This document shows, piece by piece, positions 20,351 through 29,559 of a stretch of DNA of 64,000 nt. Where the stretch lies: NCBI GenBank assembly GCA_009377815.1, contig WHTI01000002.1:28030-92029 (forward strand), in the 5' to 3' direction. The stretch comes from Actinomycetota bacterium (GTDB lineage: Bacteria > Actinomycetota > CADDZG01 > WHSQ01). How positions within the stretch are numbered: position 1 is the first letter of the stretch; each line of letters opens with the position of its first letter. The notes below the pieces were generated by a model, which saw nothing but the letters and a program-made list of their open reading frames with translations, did no database searches and had not been told where the DNA came from. Both the position numbers and the translations under genes were made by a program.

Positions 20351-22237
20351 CTATGACCCAGCGCGTTGCTTCGAACGAAGATCTTCGGTTGCTTCTTGAT
20401 TGATGGAGTACTCCATTATGCGTTCGTCGGTCGTCTCTATGACTGTGGAGTAATCTCTCTTGGCTCCCTCAACAGTCACATACCCGTTTTGAACATCTTC
20501 GAGGACCCATTCAACGGGTCGACGCCAAGGCTCTTGGTAACCACCTCCCCCGCCCTCCCAGTACCGGATCTTCCAGCCTGCGGCGACAGGGAAACCTGAC
20601 CGTTTTACCCCCACAACCACTTCGTCGTCGGTCCCGGCCTTGTAGAGGAGCCCATCGCCTAGATTGCCTGGTTGGCCGCCGTCGAATCCCCAAGCAGGAA
20701 TCTCTTCCCGATCTCCCACTACGGAGATCACGCCGTAGGCACCATGCGTCAGCTCAAAGGATCGGTAAATCCCCATCCCGCCGCGATGCCTCCCGGGTCC
20801 AGGGGAGTCGGGGATGAATCCATAACCATCAAAGATGACAGGATAAGCGCGTTCCATCATCTCTATCGGCTGGTTACGCGTGCCGGAACACAGAAGGCTC
20901 ATGGCGCTATGGTTGTCTTTCTTCCCAGGTCGAGCACCGTAGCCGCCGGCTGTCCAGTCGTACATCAGGAACTCACCACCTCGGCCGGGGCGAGGATCAA
21001 CGCCTCCAAGTACGAAGTTGCTGATGTTGGCGTTGGCTGCCATCGATCGCTCAGGAAGTACCTGGAGGAAGCAACCCAGGATGCATCCCGTGACTTTCTC
21101 ATAGCAGTTGGACACTCCTGCGCTAGTTGCTGCTGGGAATGCTGCAGTCACGATCAAACCATCTGGAGCGACTACCTCTACCGCGTTGTAGATGCCCTGA
21201 TTAACCGGCACATCAGGAAAGATTGCTTTGGTAGCGACTACGACGGCAGACCAAAGCAACGCTCTTGGAATGTTCACGGCCCCCAGGGTCTGGCCGGCTG
21301 ATCGCGAGAAGTCGTATATGACTCGATCCTTCTCCACAGTCATCTCCAAGACGACGGGAAGTCGTTCTCTCTCGTCAGCCTCGACTCCGGGATCGTAGTC
21401 GATGAAGTCGGTAAAATGATAGGTGCCCTCCTTCAACTTACTGAAATGCTTCTCAAGAAGGGAACGGGAGTGATTCTTGAGTTCCTCCATCTCAGCAACC
21501 ATGAGATCTCGACCGTACTTTGCAAAGAGAGAGACCATTCGAGCTTCGCCAGTTCGACAGGCCTCAACCATTGCAGTGATGTCCCCAACGCTTACGTCCG
21601 GAACCCGAATGTTCCTAAGTATTAAGGCCAGAACCTCGTTGTCCAGGACGCCCTCTCTTACAAGATGAATCGGCGGAACGTAAAGCGCTTCCTCGTAAGC
21701 GGACCGGGCGTCGATTTGGAAACTGCCGGGGACTCGACCTCCAGCATCCGACAGATGGACCGAGGAGTGGACCATCGCGATTAGCTCACTCTCCCAGTAG
21801 AAAGGCATCACCATCCGGAAGTCCTGGCAGTGGGTGCCTCCCAGATATGGGTCGTTCATGATGATTAGGTCGCCACGCTTTAGATTGGCTTCCCCGATTT
21901 GGTCAAGGATCGCTCGGATCGCGAAGGGAAGCGTTCCCACGTGCGTAGGAAGGTCCTCAGTGCCATCTGCGATCAGATCCCCAGCTTTGTCGCTTATCGA
22001 AGTGCTGAAGTCCCGCCCTTCGCTGACCACCAGTGAAAAGGCGACCTTCTCTAACATCACGCCCATCTCGTCAACGGCGGCCACGAGAGCATTTCTGAGG
22101 ATTTCGAAGGTTACGGGATCGATGTCTGCAGACAACTCAGGTGTGCCTCTCAAAGGAGTGCTCCATGGCATGTCCCTCTTAGTTAGATGCCGATATTCAG
22201 GATAAAAATCATACCCATTGAAGTAGTCTCCGGTCAA
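20351..22237 (-). CDS. Hydantoinase B/oxoprolinase family protein, HyuB-like (copy 2, without adjacent HyuA)
   Basis: Same motifs as 13130-14902 (NDPYLGGTHCQDF, GYGARPGKKDNHSAMS, PGPGRHRGGMG); start may be internal. Confidence 0.94.
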   Translation of the reverse strand: MTGDYFNGYDFYPEYRHLTKRDMPWSTPLRGTPELSADIDPVTFEILRNALVAAVDEMGVMLEKVAFSLVVSEGRDFSTSISDKAGDLIADGTEDLPTHVGTLPFAIRAILDQIGEANLKRGDLIIMNDPYLGGTHCQDFRMVMPFYWESELIAMVHSSVHLSDAGGRVPGSFQIDARSAYEEALYVPPIHLVREGVLDNEVLALILRNIRVPDVSVGDITAMVEACRTGEARMVSLFAKYGRDLMVAEMEELKNHSRSLLEKHFSKLKEGTYHFTDFIDYDPGVEADERERLPVVLEMTVEKDRVIYDFSRSAGQTLGAVNIPRALLWSAVVVATKAIFPDVPVNQGIYNAVEVVAPDGLIVTAAFPAATSAGVSNCYEKVTGCILGCFLQVLPERSMAANANISNFVLGGVDPRPGRGGEFLMYDWTAGGYGARPGKKDNHSAMSLLCSGTRNQPIEMMERAYPVIFDGYGFIPDSPGPGRHRGGMGIYRSFELTHGAYGVISVVGDREEIPAWGFDGGQPGNLGDGLLYKAGTDDEVVVGVKRSGFPVAAGWKIRYWEGGGGGYQEPWRRPVEWVLEDVQNGYVTVEGAKRDYSTVIETTDERIMEYSINQEATEDLRSKQRAGS

Positions 22238-22346
22238 ACCTCTCGTGACTCATGGAGAATCCATATATGGAAATCCTCATGAAGAGTATGATAAATAAGA
22301 GGACTTAGATTAGGAGGACTTAGATCGAGCCGGGCTCTGGAGAAAT

Positions 22347-23936
22347 ATGACTGCGAACGCGCTGCTCAGCAAAGAGGCGATCGAAGGCTACCGCCAACAA
22401 GGTTTGTGGAACGCGGCAACGCTCGTCGAGCTCGCTAACCAAGCTCGAGGACCTCATCCCGCCGTTGTTTGTCAGCGCAACGGAACTATCACGTACTCCG
22501 AAATGAACGAGGAGGCCTCTCGCCTGTCACAAGCGCTGGCGGACGAAGGAATCGGACCGGGTTCCGTCGTCTGTCTTCAGATCCCCAACTGGTATGAATT
22601 CGTCCTGTCTCATCTGGCCCTCACTCACCTCGGCGCCGTCACTCTTCCAGTCCTCCCGAGCTTTCGCAGTAAGGAACTGGAGTACATCATCAACACCGCC
22701 CAGGTTTCGGCGGTCATAGGTTCACCCACCTTTGGCTCCAGTCCCGAGTTGTCCTTGTATATGGAGCTGGCTGAACGCTGTCCTTCGCTTCGCTTCTGGT
22801 GGGCCGCGGAGGATCCCGAAGAGGGAGTCAGGCGGCGAGCAGGCGCGGCCAGTGATCGCACTCCCGACGTCGTGAACTTCGATGACCTTACGATCCTGGT
22901 AGCCACCTCCGGGACTACCGGAGATCCCAAACTCGTGGGCCATTCCCACCGGAGCACCCTCGGTGGTGTCTTGGGCAAGATCGCACGGGAGATCGTCGGC
23001 CTCACTGAGGATGATGTCATCTTGATGCCTTCCCCCCTTTCTCACATGACGGGGCTGCTCTACGGCGTGAGGATGACGATCCTCCTAGGGGCCACTCTGG
23101 TCTTGATGGATAGGTGGGAGCCGGAGCAGGCAGCCGACTTGATGGAGAGACACCAAGTGACCTACATGCAGGGAGCGACTCCTTTCCTCTTCGACCTGGT
23201 GCGGACCGATCCCAAACGAACCGAAAGACTCGCCAGTCTGAGTTACTTCACTTGTGGAGGAGCTCCGATCCCTGAGACTCTGGCGCAAAGCGCGGTAGAG
23301 CGTTTCCCGCAGATTTCCTTGATGGCAGCATGGGGACTCAGTGAGACTGGCACTGTCACTCTTGTGCGCCCAGATGATCCCATTGGGAAAGTCACGGGAA
23401 CGGATGGCGCCACGGTTCCAGGGTGGGAGGTCCGGATTGTGGATTCCGAGGGTGAACCGGTCGAGGTCGGCCAAGAAGGAGAGATCGAATGCCGAGGTGC
23501 TGCCCTCTTCCACGGCTACTACATGAAGCGCGACTTGACAGAATCGGCGATGCGGAACGGCTGGTTCCGAACTGGAGACCGAGGTCGGCTCGACCAAGAC
23601 GGTTACTTGAGGTGCCTCGACAGACTGAAGGACATCGTGATCAGAGGTGGCCTGAATATATCTCCAATCGAGATTGAGGAACTTCTGAGACGTCATCCGA
23701 AGGTGAAGGATGTTGCGGTCGTTGGAACTCCTGACGACCGGCTGGGAGAGAGGATCTGCGCGGTCGTGGTGCCGGATGGAGTTGCTCCGTCATTAGACGA
23801 GGTCGTTCAGTTTCTGACGAAGATGGGCCTTTCTAAGCAGAAGCTACCAGAGAGCATTGTGGAGGTCGGTGAGCTCCCGACTTCTCCGACGGGAAAGGTT
23901 CAGAAGTTCCTACTTAGAAAGGGGCTGGCGGGTTGA
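22347..23936 (+). CDS. AMP-forming acyl-CoA synthetase (cyclohexanecarboxylate-CoA ligase-like)
   Basis: ILVATSGTTGDPKLV AMP-binding motif, WGLSETGTVTL, GWFRTGDRGRLDQDGYLRCLDRLKDIVIRGGLNISPIEIE, PTSPTGKVQKFLLR. Confidence 0.92.
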   Translation: MTANALLSKEAIEGYRQQGLWNAATLVELANQARGPHPAVVCQRNGTITYSEMNEEASRLSQALADEGIGPGSVVCLQIPNWYEFVLSHLALTHLGAVTLPVLPSFRSKELEYIINTAQVSAVIGSPTFGSSPELSLYMELAERCPSLRFWWAAEDPEEGVRRRAGAASDRTPDVVNFDDLTILVATSGTTGDPKLVGHSHRSTLGGVLGKIAREIVGLTEDDVILMPSPLSHMTGLLYGVRMTILLGATLVLMDRWEPEQAADLMERHQVTYMQGATPFLFDLVRTDPKRTERLASLSYFTCGGAPIPETLAQSAVERFPQISLMAAWGLSETGTVTLVRPDDPIGKVTGTDGATVPGWEVRIVDSEGEPVEVGQEGEIECRGAALFHGYYMKRDLTESAMRNGWFRTGDRGRLDQDGYLRCLDRLKDIVIRGGLNISPIEIEELLRRHPKVKDVAVVGTPDDRLGERICAVVVPDGVAPSLDEVVQFLTKMGLSKQKLPESIVEVGELPTSPTGKVQKFLLRKGLAG

Positions 23937-23979
23937 GGCGGTCTTGCGGTTCGACTCTCTCTGCGCAGGGAATCTTCCA

Positions 23980-24777
23980 ATGAGCCAGAGTCTTTGCACC
24001 GATCTCGTTGGAGGAGTGCTCACACTTCGCTTGAATCGCCCTGGACAGATGAATGCCCTTGATTCGGAGTTGATTGCCGCTTTAGGCGACGAGATTGCCT
24101 CTGCTTCGCTGAACCGTGATGTGAGGGTTCTGTTGCTGACGGGCAGTGGTTCAGCGTTTTGCGCGGGCGCAGACTTGGACGAGGCCCGGGGTCTATCAAA
24201 GGATCCGAAAGACTTCGAAACCTGGCTCTACTCATGGAAAAAGACCTTCTCCCGATTGGAAACGATTGGCAAACCGACTTTGGCGGTCGTGGACGGGTGG
24301 GCTTTGGCGGGTGGTCTGGAGCTGGCTCTCGCATGTGACATCGTCATCGCATCTGAGTCTTCTCGTCTCGGTGACGTTCACATACGCCACGGCCTGGTGC
24401 CGGGTGGTGGGGGCACTGTACGGCTTCCGGATGCCGTTGGTCGCAGAGTCGCTAGGTGGCTGATGTTCACTGGAGCGATCATCACTGCACGCGAAGCAAT
24501 GGGGATCGGTCTGGTCCAAGCGGTGTTCTCCGATGACGAGTTCAACGTCAAGGTCCAGGAACTGGCTGCCGGAATCTCTAGAGCAAGTGCTCCTGCTCTG
24601 GCTTTCATGAAGGAAATGACTCGAGTGGGGGGAGATACGAGCGACTTGCTCAGTGCTGAGATCGATCAGGGTGTTCTGATTCTCTGTGGAATCGACGCCA
24701 AGGAGGGACTGGAGTCTTTCGTCGGGAAGCGCACTCCGCGGTTCTCAGAAGCACCTCTGTCCGTGGAGCTTCCCTAA
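23980..24777 (+). CDS. Enoyl-CoA hydratase/isomerase family protein (BadK-like position in cluster)
   Basis: LRLNRPGQMNALDSELIAALGDEI, LTGSGSAFCAGADL, GWALAGGLELALACDIVIASESSRLGDVHIRHGLVPGGGG; ATG 23980 inside ORF 23857-24777. Confidence 0.9.
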   Translation: MSQSLCTDLVGGVLTLRLNRPGQMNALDSELIAALGDEIASASLNRDVRVLLLTGSGSAFCAGADLDEARGLSKDPKDFETWLYSWKKTFSRLETIGKPTLAVVDGWALAGGLELALACDIVIASESSRLGDVHIRHGLVPGGGGTVRLPDAVGRRVARWLMFTGAIITAREAMGIGLVQAVFSDDEFNVKVQELAAGISRASAPALAFMKEMTRVGGDTSDLLSAEIDQGVLILCGIDAKEGLESFVGKRTPRFSEAPLSVELP

Positions 24778-24788
24778 AGGAGGGCTCG

Positions 24789-25556
24789 ATGAGCAACGAC
24801 CAACAGATTGAGGGTCTTTCCCTCGAGGGTAAGACCGCTGTGGTAACGGGTGCAGCGGGAGGTATCGGTTCCGTAATTGCACAGGATCTCGCCAGGCTTG
24901 GGGCCCAGGTTGTGGTTTGTGACATCAGGGTCACTAGCGCTTATGAGGTCGCTTCGAACCTGCCAAATGCTTCGGCAGTTGAAATCGACCTCGGAGATCC
25001 AGGCAGTGTGGCGTCGGCGATTGGAGTTATCAAAGAGAACGTAGGTTCCGTGGACGTTCTTGTGAACAATGCGGGTTGGGATCAGGTCGGCCCTTTCCTC
25101 GAGTCAGACCCCGCTGTATGGGAGAAACTGGTCGCCATCAACCTGAAAGGACCCATTCAACTGACCCACGGTCTTCTTCCAGACATGGTTGAGGCGGGTT
25201 GGGGCCGGTTGATCTTCATCTCATCCGATGCAGCAAGAGTTGGCTCCAGCGGGGAAGCCGTGTACTCGGCCTGCAAGGGCGGGATCATGGCCTTCGCTAA
25301 GACTCTCGCGCGGGAGACGGCTCGATCAGGGATCACTAGCAATACTGTTTGCCCAGGACCTTCCGACACCCCCCTGCTACGGGAGATAAGCGAAGGAAAC
25401 CCGAAGTTAGTGGAATCGCTGAAGAGAGCAATTCCTATTGGGCGACTAGGTGAACCTAAGGATATCTCGGGATTGGTCTCTTACTTGTGCTCCCCGAGGG
25501 CCGCTTACATCACCGGCCAGACCATCAGTGTCAGCGGTGGCTTGACGATGGCTTGA
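24789..25556 (+). CDS. SDR dehydrogenase, BadH-like (2-hydroxycyclohexanecarboxyl-CoA dehydrogenase-type)
   Basis: NNAGWDQVGPF, SSDAARVGSSGEAVYSACKGG, VCPGPSDTPLL, TGQTISVSGGLTMA; pattern closely resembles BadH. Confidence 0.85.
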   Translation: MSNDQQIEGLSLEGKTAVVTGAAGGIGSVIAQDLARLGAQVVVCDIRVTSAYEVASNLPNASAVEIDLGDPGSVASAIGVIKENVGSVDVLVNNAGWDQVGPFLESDPAVWEKLVAINLKGPIQLTHGLLPDMVEAGWGRLIFISSDAARVGSSGEAVYSACKGGIMAFAKTLARETARSGITSNTVCPGPSDTPLLREISEGNPKLVESLKRAIPIGRLGEPKDISGLVSYLCSPRAAYITGQTISVSGGLTMA

Positions 25557-26539
25557 TGGCAACCACCCGCTCTCTCTTATTGGACTCCCCCTTAAGCATC
25601 AAGGCGATGGGCAGCCTCGCTGGGCGCGCCGAGAAGGCGGGCTTCGACAGGATCTGGATCGCCGAAACGGATGGCCCAGATGCCTTGGTCACGGCAGCGC
25701 TTGTTTCGATGAGAACTAAGCGCGTGCAGATCGGAACTTCGATCGTTCCGTCCTATTCGCGTACTCCGGCCGTTCTCGGCATGGCGGCAGATACTCTCGC
25801 AGGCGCGTTGGAGAACCGTCCATTCATTTTGGGGATCGGCACGGGGGGACAGGCAATCGTCGAGAGATGGCACGGTCTTGCCATGGTGAAACCACTCAAG
25901 CAGATCGAGGAGAGCGTCCAGATCTTGCGGTCTGTTTTGGCGGGGGACAAGACAGATTTCGTGGGGGAGGCCCTAACATCCCGCGGGTTTCGCCTCCGCA
26001 GACAGGGAGGTGAGGGTGTAAGAATATTCTTGGCTGCGCTTGGCCCGAGAATGCTCTCGCTGGGAAGTCGCATCGCGGATGGAGTAATTCTCACCTTAAC
26101 CCCTGCTCGCCACTTACCCGAGGTTGTCGATCGCATTCGCAAGAAGGTGACAAAAGCAGGGCGCGATCCAGACGCAGTGGAGATCGTCTGTCGAGCGCCC
26201 GTTGTCGTCGACCCGAACGAAGATTCTGCGTCTGAACGTGCCCGAGCCCACTTGTCCTTCTATCTTCCTTCACTTCCTTACAACCGTTACTTGAGCTCTC
26301 TTGGCTACTCAGAGGAGTGCGCTCGGTTTCTTGAAGCGTTCAGTGTGGGTGATCGTGTGGCATCGCGAGCAGCGATCAGTAAGAGGATGCTCGACGATCT
26401 AATCGTGCAAGGAAGCAACGAGGAATGTCGCGACCGTCTATCCGACTACCTCAGTGCCGGGATAGACGATCTCATGGTTTCCCCTGTCTTCAGTGATCCG
26501 GTGTCTTCGGAAGTTGACGTGTCAGTGCTCAAACCTTAG
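25556..26539 (+). CDS. LLM-class oxidoreductase
   Basis: MATTRSLLLDSPLSIKAMGSLAGRAEKAGFDRIWIAE, PFILGIGTGGQAIVERWHG; TGATG stop/start overlap with preceding SDR. Confidence 0.87.
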   Translation: MATTRSLLLDSPLSIKAMGSLAGRAEKAGFDRIWIAETDGPDALVTAALVSMRTKRVQIGTSIVPSYSRTPAVLGMAADTLAGALENRPFILGIGTGGQAIVERWHGLAMVKPLKQIEESVQILRSVLAGDKTDFVGEALTSRGFRLRRQGGEGVRIFLAALGPRMLSLGSRIADGVILTLTPARHLPEVVDRIRKKVTKAGRDPDAVEIVCRAPVVVDPNEDSASERARAHLSFYLPSLPYNRYLSSLGYSEECARFLEAFSVGDRVASRAAISKRMLDDLIVQGSNEECRDRLSDYLSAGIDDLMVSPVFSDPVSSEVDVSVLKP

Positions 26540-26553
26540 AGAGGCGGAGACAA

Positions 26554-27750
26554 GTGGATGCTCAGGCGATCCTCCAAAGTGAACTAGTTCATCAGCAGGC
26601 AGCGGACTTTGTTGATGTCTCGTCGATGTTGACTGATGAGGAGCGGGACGTCCAAGTCTCTGTTCGAAGATTGATGGAGGACAAGTGCAAGCCGAACATA
26701 GCGGTTCACTTCGAGGAAGGAACTTTCCCGACTGATCTGATCGACGATCTTGCAGCTCTCGGACTCCTGGGCATGCATTTGACCGGCTACGGCTGCGCGG
26801 AGTCGAATTCGGTCTCTTATGGTCTTGCCTGCCTTGAGCTCGAGGCGGCCGACAGCGGGCTTCGCAGTTTCGTGTCTGTCCAGGGCTCTTTGGCCATGTA
26901 CTCAATTTGGAGGTTCGGTTCTGACGAGCAGAAGGCGATGTATCTCCCGCAAATGGCGCAGGGAAGTCTTATCGGATGTTTTGCCCTAACAGAACCAGAC
27001 CATGGCAGCGATCCAGGTGGCATGACGACAAAGGCCATTCGCAAGAACGGGAGATGGACGCTTAATGGCACGAAGATGTGGATAACGAACGGTGGCCTTG
27101 CAGATGTCGCAACAGTCTGGGCGAGGACAGAGGATGGGATACAAGGCTTCTTGTTGCCGATGGATCATCCAGGGGTAAAGGTTCACGACATCTCTCGGAA
27201 GCTGTCACTTCGGGCATCGGTCACGTCCGAGATCGTCTTTGACGATTGTGAGTTAAGAGATGAGTTCGTTCTTCCGGGAGCCAAAGGACTTCGTGCTGCG
27301 CTCTCCTGTCTGGACGAGGCACGTTTCGGGATCGTCTGGGGCGCCTTGGGTGCGGCGCGCGATTCTTTCGAGTGCGCTCTCGCCTATGCGGGCTCTCGAA
27401 CCCAGTTCGGCCGTCCGATAGCTTCGTTCCAGCTGACCCAGAAGAAACTGGTGGAGATGGCAATAGAGCTGAACAAAGGCCTGCTCTTGGCTTTGCACCT
27501 GGGAAGGTTAAAAGACAAAGGCCGGCTAACCCCCGAACAGATCAGTCTTGGGAAGCTCACCAACGTGGCCCAGTCTCTTAAGATATGCAGAGAGGCACGC
27601 TCAATTCTCGGCGCAAGCGGGATAACACTCGAATACCCGGTCATGCGTCATATGAACAATCTGGAATCAGTAGTTACCTACGAGGGTACCCATGAGATGC
27701 ATACCCTGGTCGTTGGAAAGGGGCTGACGGGAATCGGGGCGTTTGCTTAA
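26554..27750 (+). CDS. Acyl-CoA dehydrogenase (glutaryl-CoA dehydrogenase-like subgroup)
   Basis: GCFALTEPDHGSDPGGM, KMWITNG, RSILGASGITLEYPVMRHMNNLESVVTYEGTHEMHTLVVGK. Confidence 0.92.
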   Translation: MDAQAILQSELVHQQAADFVDVSSMLTDEERDVQVSVRRLMEDKCKPNIAVHFEEGTFPTDLIDDLAALGLLGMHLTGYGCAESNSVSYGLACLELEAADSGLRSFVSVQGSLAMYSIWRFGSDEQKAMYLPQMAQGSLIGCFALTEPDHGSDPGGMTTKAIRKNGRWTLNGTKMWITNGGLADVATVWARTEDGIQGFLLPMDHPGVKVHDISRKLSLRASVTSEIVFDDCELRDEFVLPGAKGLRAALSCLDEARFGIVWGALGAARDSFECALAYAGSRTQFGRPIASFQLTQKKLVEMAIELNKGLLLALHLGRLKDKGRLTPEQISLGKLTNVAQSLKICREARSILGASGITLEYPVMRHMNNLESVVTYEGTHEMHTLVVGKGLTGIGAFA

Positions 27751-28190
27751 CCTGTCCTCGCTGTCTGAAGGAAGAGATGTAGCGCCCTTATCCCGAGCAC
27801 GTACGAATCCTTCCGGAAGCCAGCTATGACTCCCACTGATGGAATTGCAGTGTAGGAGATAGGGCCTGGTTCTCGGGCGTGAATGTTGGTCATGTGGACC
27901 TCAACAACCGGATAGTCCACGGCCGAAATCGCGTCCTCAATGGCTCGGCTCGTGTGGCAATACCCGCCAGGATTGATTACGGCTCCGACAACGGAACCTA
28001 TCGCCTCGTGGAGGAGGTCTACTATGACTCCCTCGTGATTTGACTGATGGATAGCGGTTTCGTAACCAAGCTCTTTCGCTTCCCGGACGATTGCCTCATT
28101 GACCTGGTCTAAGGTCGTGGTCCCATATGCTTCCGGCTCACGCGTCCCCAAGAGATTCAGATTCGAACCGTGGATCACCAGTATGTTCAT
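27747..28190 (-). CDS. aroQ: Type II 3-dehydroquinate dehydratase
   Basis: MNILVIHGSNLNLLGTREPEAYGTTTL, HQSNHEGVIVDLLHEA, INPGGYCHTSRAI, VEVHMTNIHAREP; ATG at 28190 inside ORF 27747-28448. Confidence 0.9.
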   Translation of the reverse strand: MNILVIHGSNLNLLGTREPEAYGTTTLDQVNEAIVREAKELGYETAIHQSNHEGVIVDLLHEAIGSVVGAVINPGGYCHTSRAIEDAISAVDYPVVEVHMTNIHAREPGPISYTAIPSVGVIAGFRKDSYVLGIRALHLFLQTARTG

Positions 28191-28200
28191 CACGCCTCCA

Positions 28201-29100
28201 CTAGTCGTGTTGCGGCTGCTCCAGGTCTTGAACGAATTCCCCCAGCCCTCGGCAGAACACCGCGGCCTCGCGGGACGCGGTGTAGACGGGATCAATGACG
28301 ACGTGACAACAGCCGATATTAGACAGTTCAGCCAAGCGACTGCGTAGCTTCTCCAGATAATCACGCTCCGCCCTCGCACCGATCCGCACTGTGAAACCAA
28401 CCCCTTCAGGGGAGCGCCCAGCTTTGGTTGCATGAGCACGCACGTCATTCATAAGCTGCACAAGCTGGGCAGTGTCTCTGACGGCTATCGCGTGCCAAGC
28501 ATCGCCCAAGCGGCCAGCCCTGCGGATTGCGGGGGGAGAAGTGCCGCCGATCCAGATCGGCGGCACTTCTGTTGGGCGGGGTTCCATCTTCAGCGCTGGA
28601 AAGCCCAGCCTCTTGCCAGAGAAACCGAAGTCCGATTCTCCCAGCAGGCCACGGAGTGCCTGGACCTGTTCGTCGAGCAGTTGCCCTCTGTGGGCGAAAT
28701 CGGCGTCGAGTAACTCGAATTCCTCCTTTAGCCACCCGGTTCCGACCGCGATGATTAACCGGCTTGGAGCGAGGAAAGCGAGCGAGCCCAATTGCTTGGT
28801 CGTTAGGAGTGTGTTGCGAAGAGGCATGACTAGGACGCTGGTTCCCAGTTTCACACTTTCAGTTCCGCCAGCAACCATGGCTAGGAGGACGACCATTTCG
28901 ATGAATGGAGTGGAGTACTCGACGGGAAACTTTCCGTCGGCGGAGTAGGGGTAACGTGAAGATTCCACGCTAGGGAATACGACATGATCTGAAACCCAGA
29001 CCGAAGAGAGTCCAGAATCCTCGGCCTCTCGGGCAAGATCCAGCACGGCGTCGCGGGAGGCTATCTGCCCGACTTGAGGTAGATGTATCCCTACTTCCAC
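28201..29100 (-). CDS. LLM-class F420-dependent oxidoreductase
   Basis: GLSSVWVSDHVVFPS, LIIAVGTGWLKEEFELLDADFAHRGQLLDE, PPIWIGGTSPPAIRRAGRLGDAWHA. Confidence 0.9.
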   Translation of the reverse strand: MEVGIHLPQVGQIASRDAVLDLAREAEDSGLSSVWVSDHVVFPSVESSRYPYSADGKFPVEYSTPFIEMVVLLAMVAGGTESVKLGTSVLVMPLRNTLLTTKQLGSLAFLAPSRLIIAVGTGWLKEEFELLDADFAHRGQLLDEQVQALRGLLGESDFGFSGKRLGFPALKMEPRPTEVPPIWIGGTSPPAIRRAGRLGDAWHAIAVRDTAQLVQLMNDVRAHATKAGRSPEGVGFTVRIGARAERDYLEKLRSRLAELSNIGCCHVVIDPVYTASREAAVFCRGLGEFVQDLEQPQHD

Positions 29101-29128
29101 TGCAGTCTTAACCTCGCAGACTCAACAC

Positions 29129-29151
29129 ATGATAATAAGTGTGATTATCAT
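29129..29151. promoter_or_regulatory. Operator-like perfect inverted repeat ATGATAAT-7 nt-ATTATCAT
   Basis: Read directly; just upstream of the minus-strand LLM/AroQ unit. Confidence 0.55.
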
Positions 29152-29310
29152 AGTCTAATGGTGAGGAGGCTGCAGGCCTTTGATGAGAAGCGCGGGACTA
29201 GACCAGAGGGCTCCTCGACGAGGCAATCTTCTCAAAAGAAGTGGGAGACATTCGACAAGGTGATTGCAGAATGTGAGTTCGCGGAGTCCGAGTCTCTTGA
29301 TCTCGATGGG

Positions 29311-29559
29311 TCGAGCCCACCGTCCGATTGGATGAAGAGGTTAGACAGTGGCGCGATGAGATGCTGGCCCCCAGCCGGACCTGCGCTTGAGGTACAAAAG
29401 CGTTCTTTCGACGAAGAATACTCGGGACTTCGCCACGTGTGGGACGCGCACGACCACCTCTCACAGATCAATCCATCGTTCTTCGAAAGCGGTGAGCAGC
29501 AGGAGGGTGCAAACGCTCTCCTTGAGAAGCGCCCCCCGGACTTCCTTCCATGGCGTTGA
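29311..29559 (+). pseudogene. Frameshifted C-terminal remnant of a BadI/MenB-like crotonase
   Basis: VEPTVRLDEEVRQWRDEMLAPSRTCA in one frame and LEVQKRSFDEEYSGLRHVWDAHDHLSQINPSFFESGEQQEGANALLEKRPPDFLPWR in the next align with the C-terminus of 3337-4122. Confidence 0.8.
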
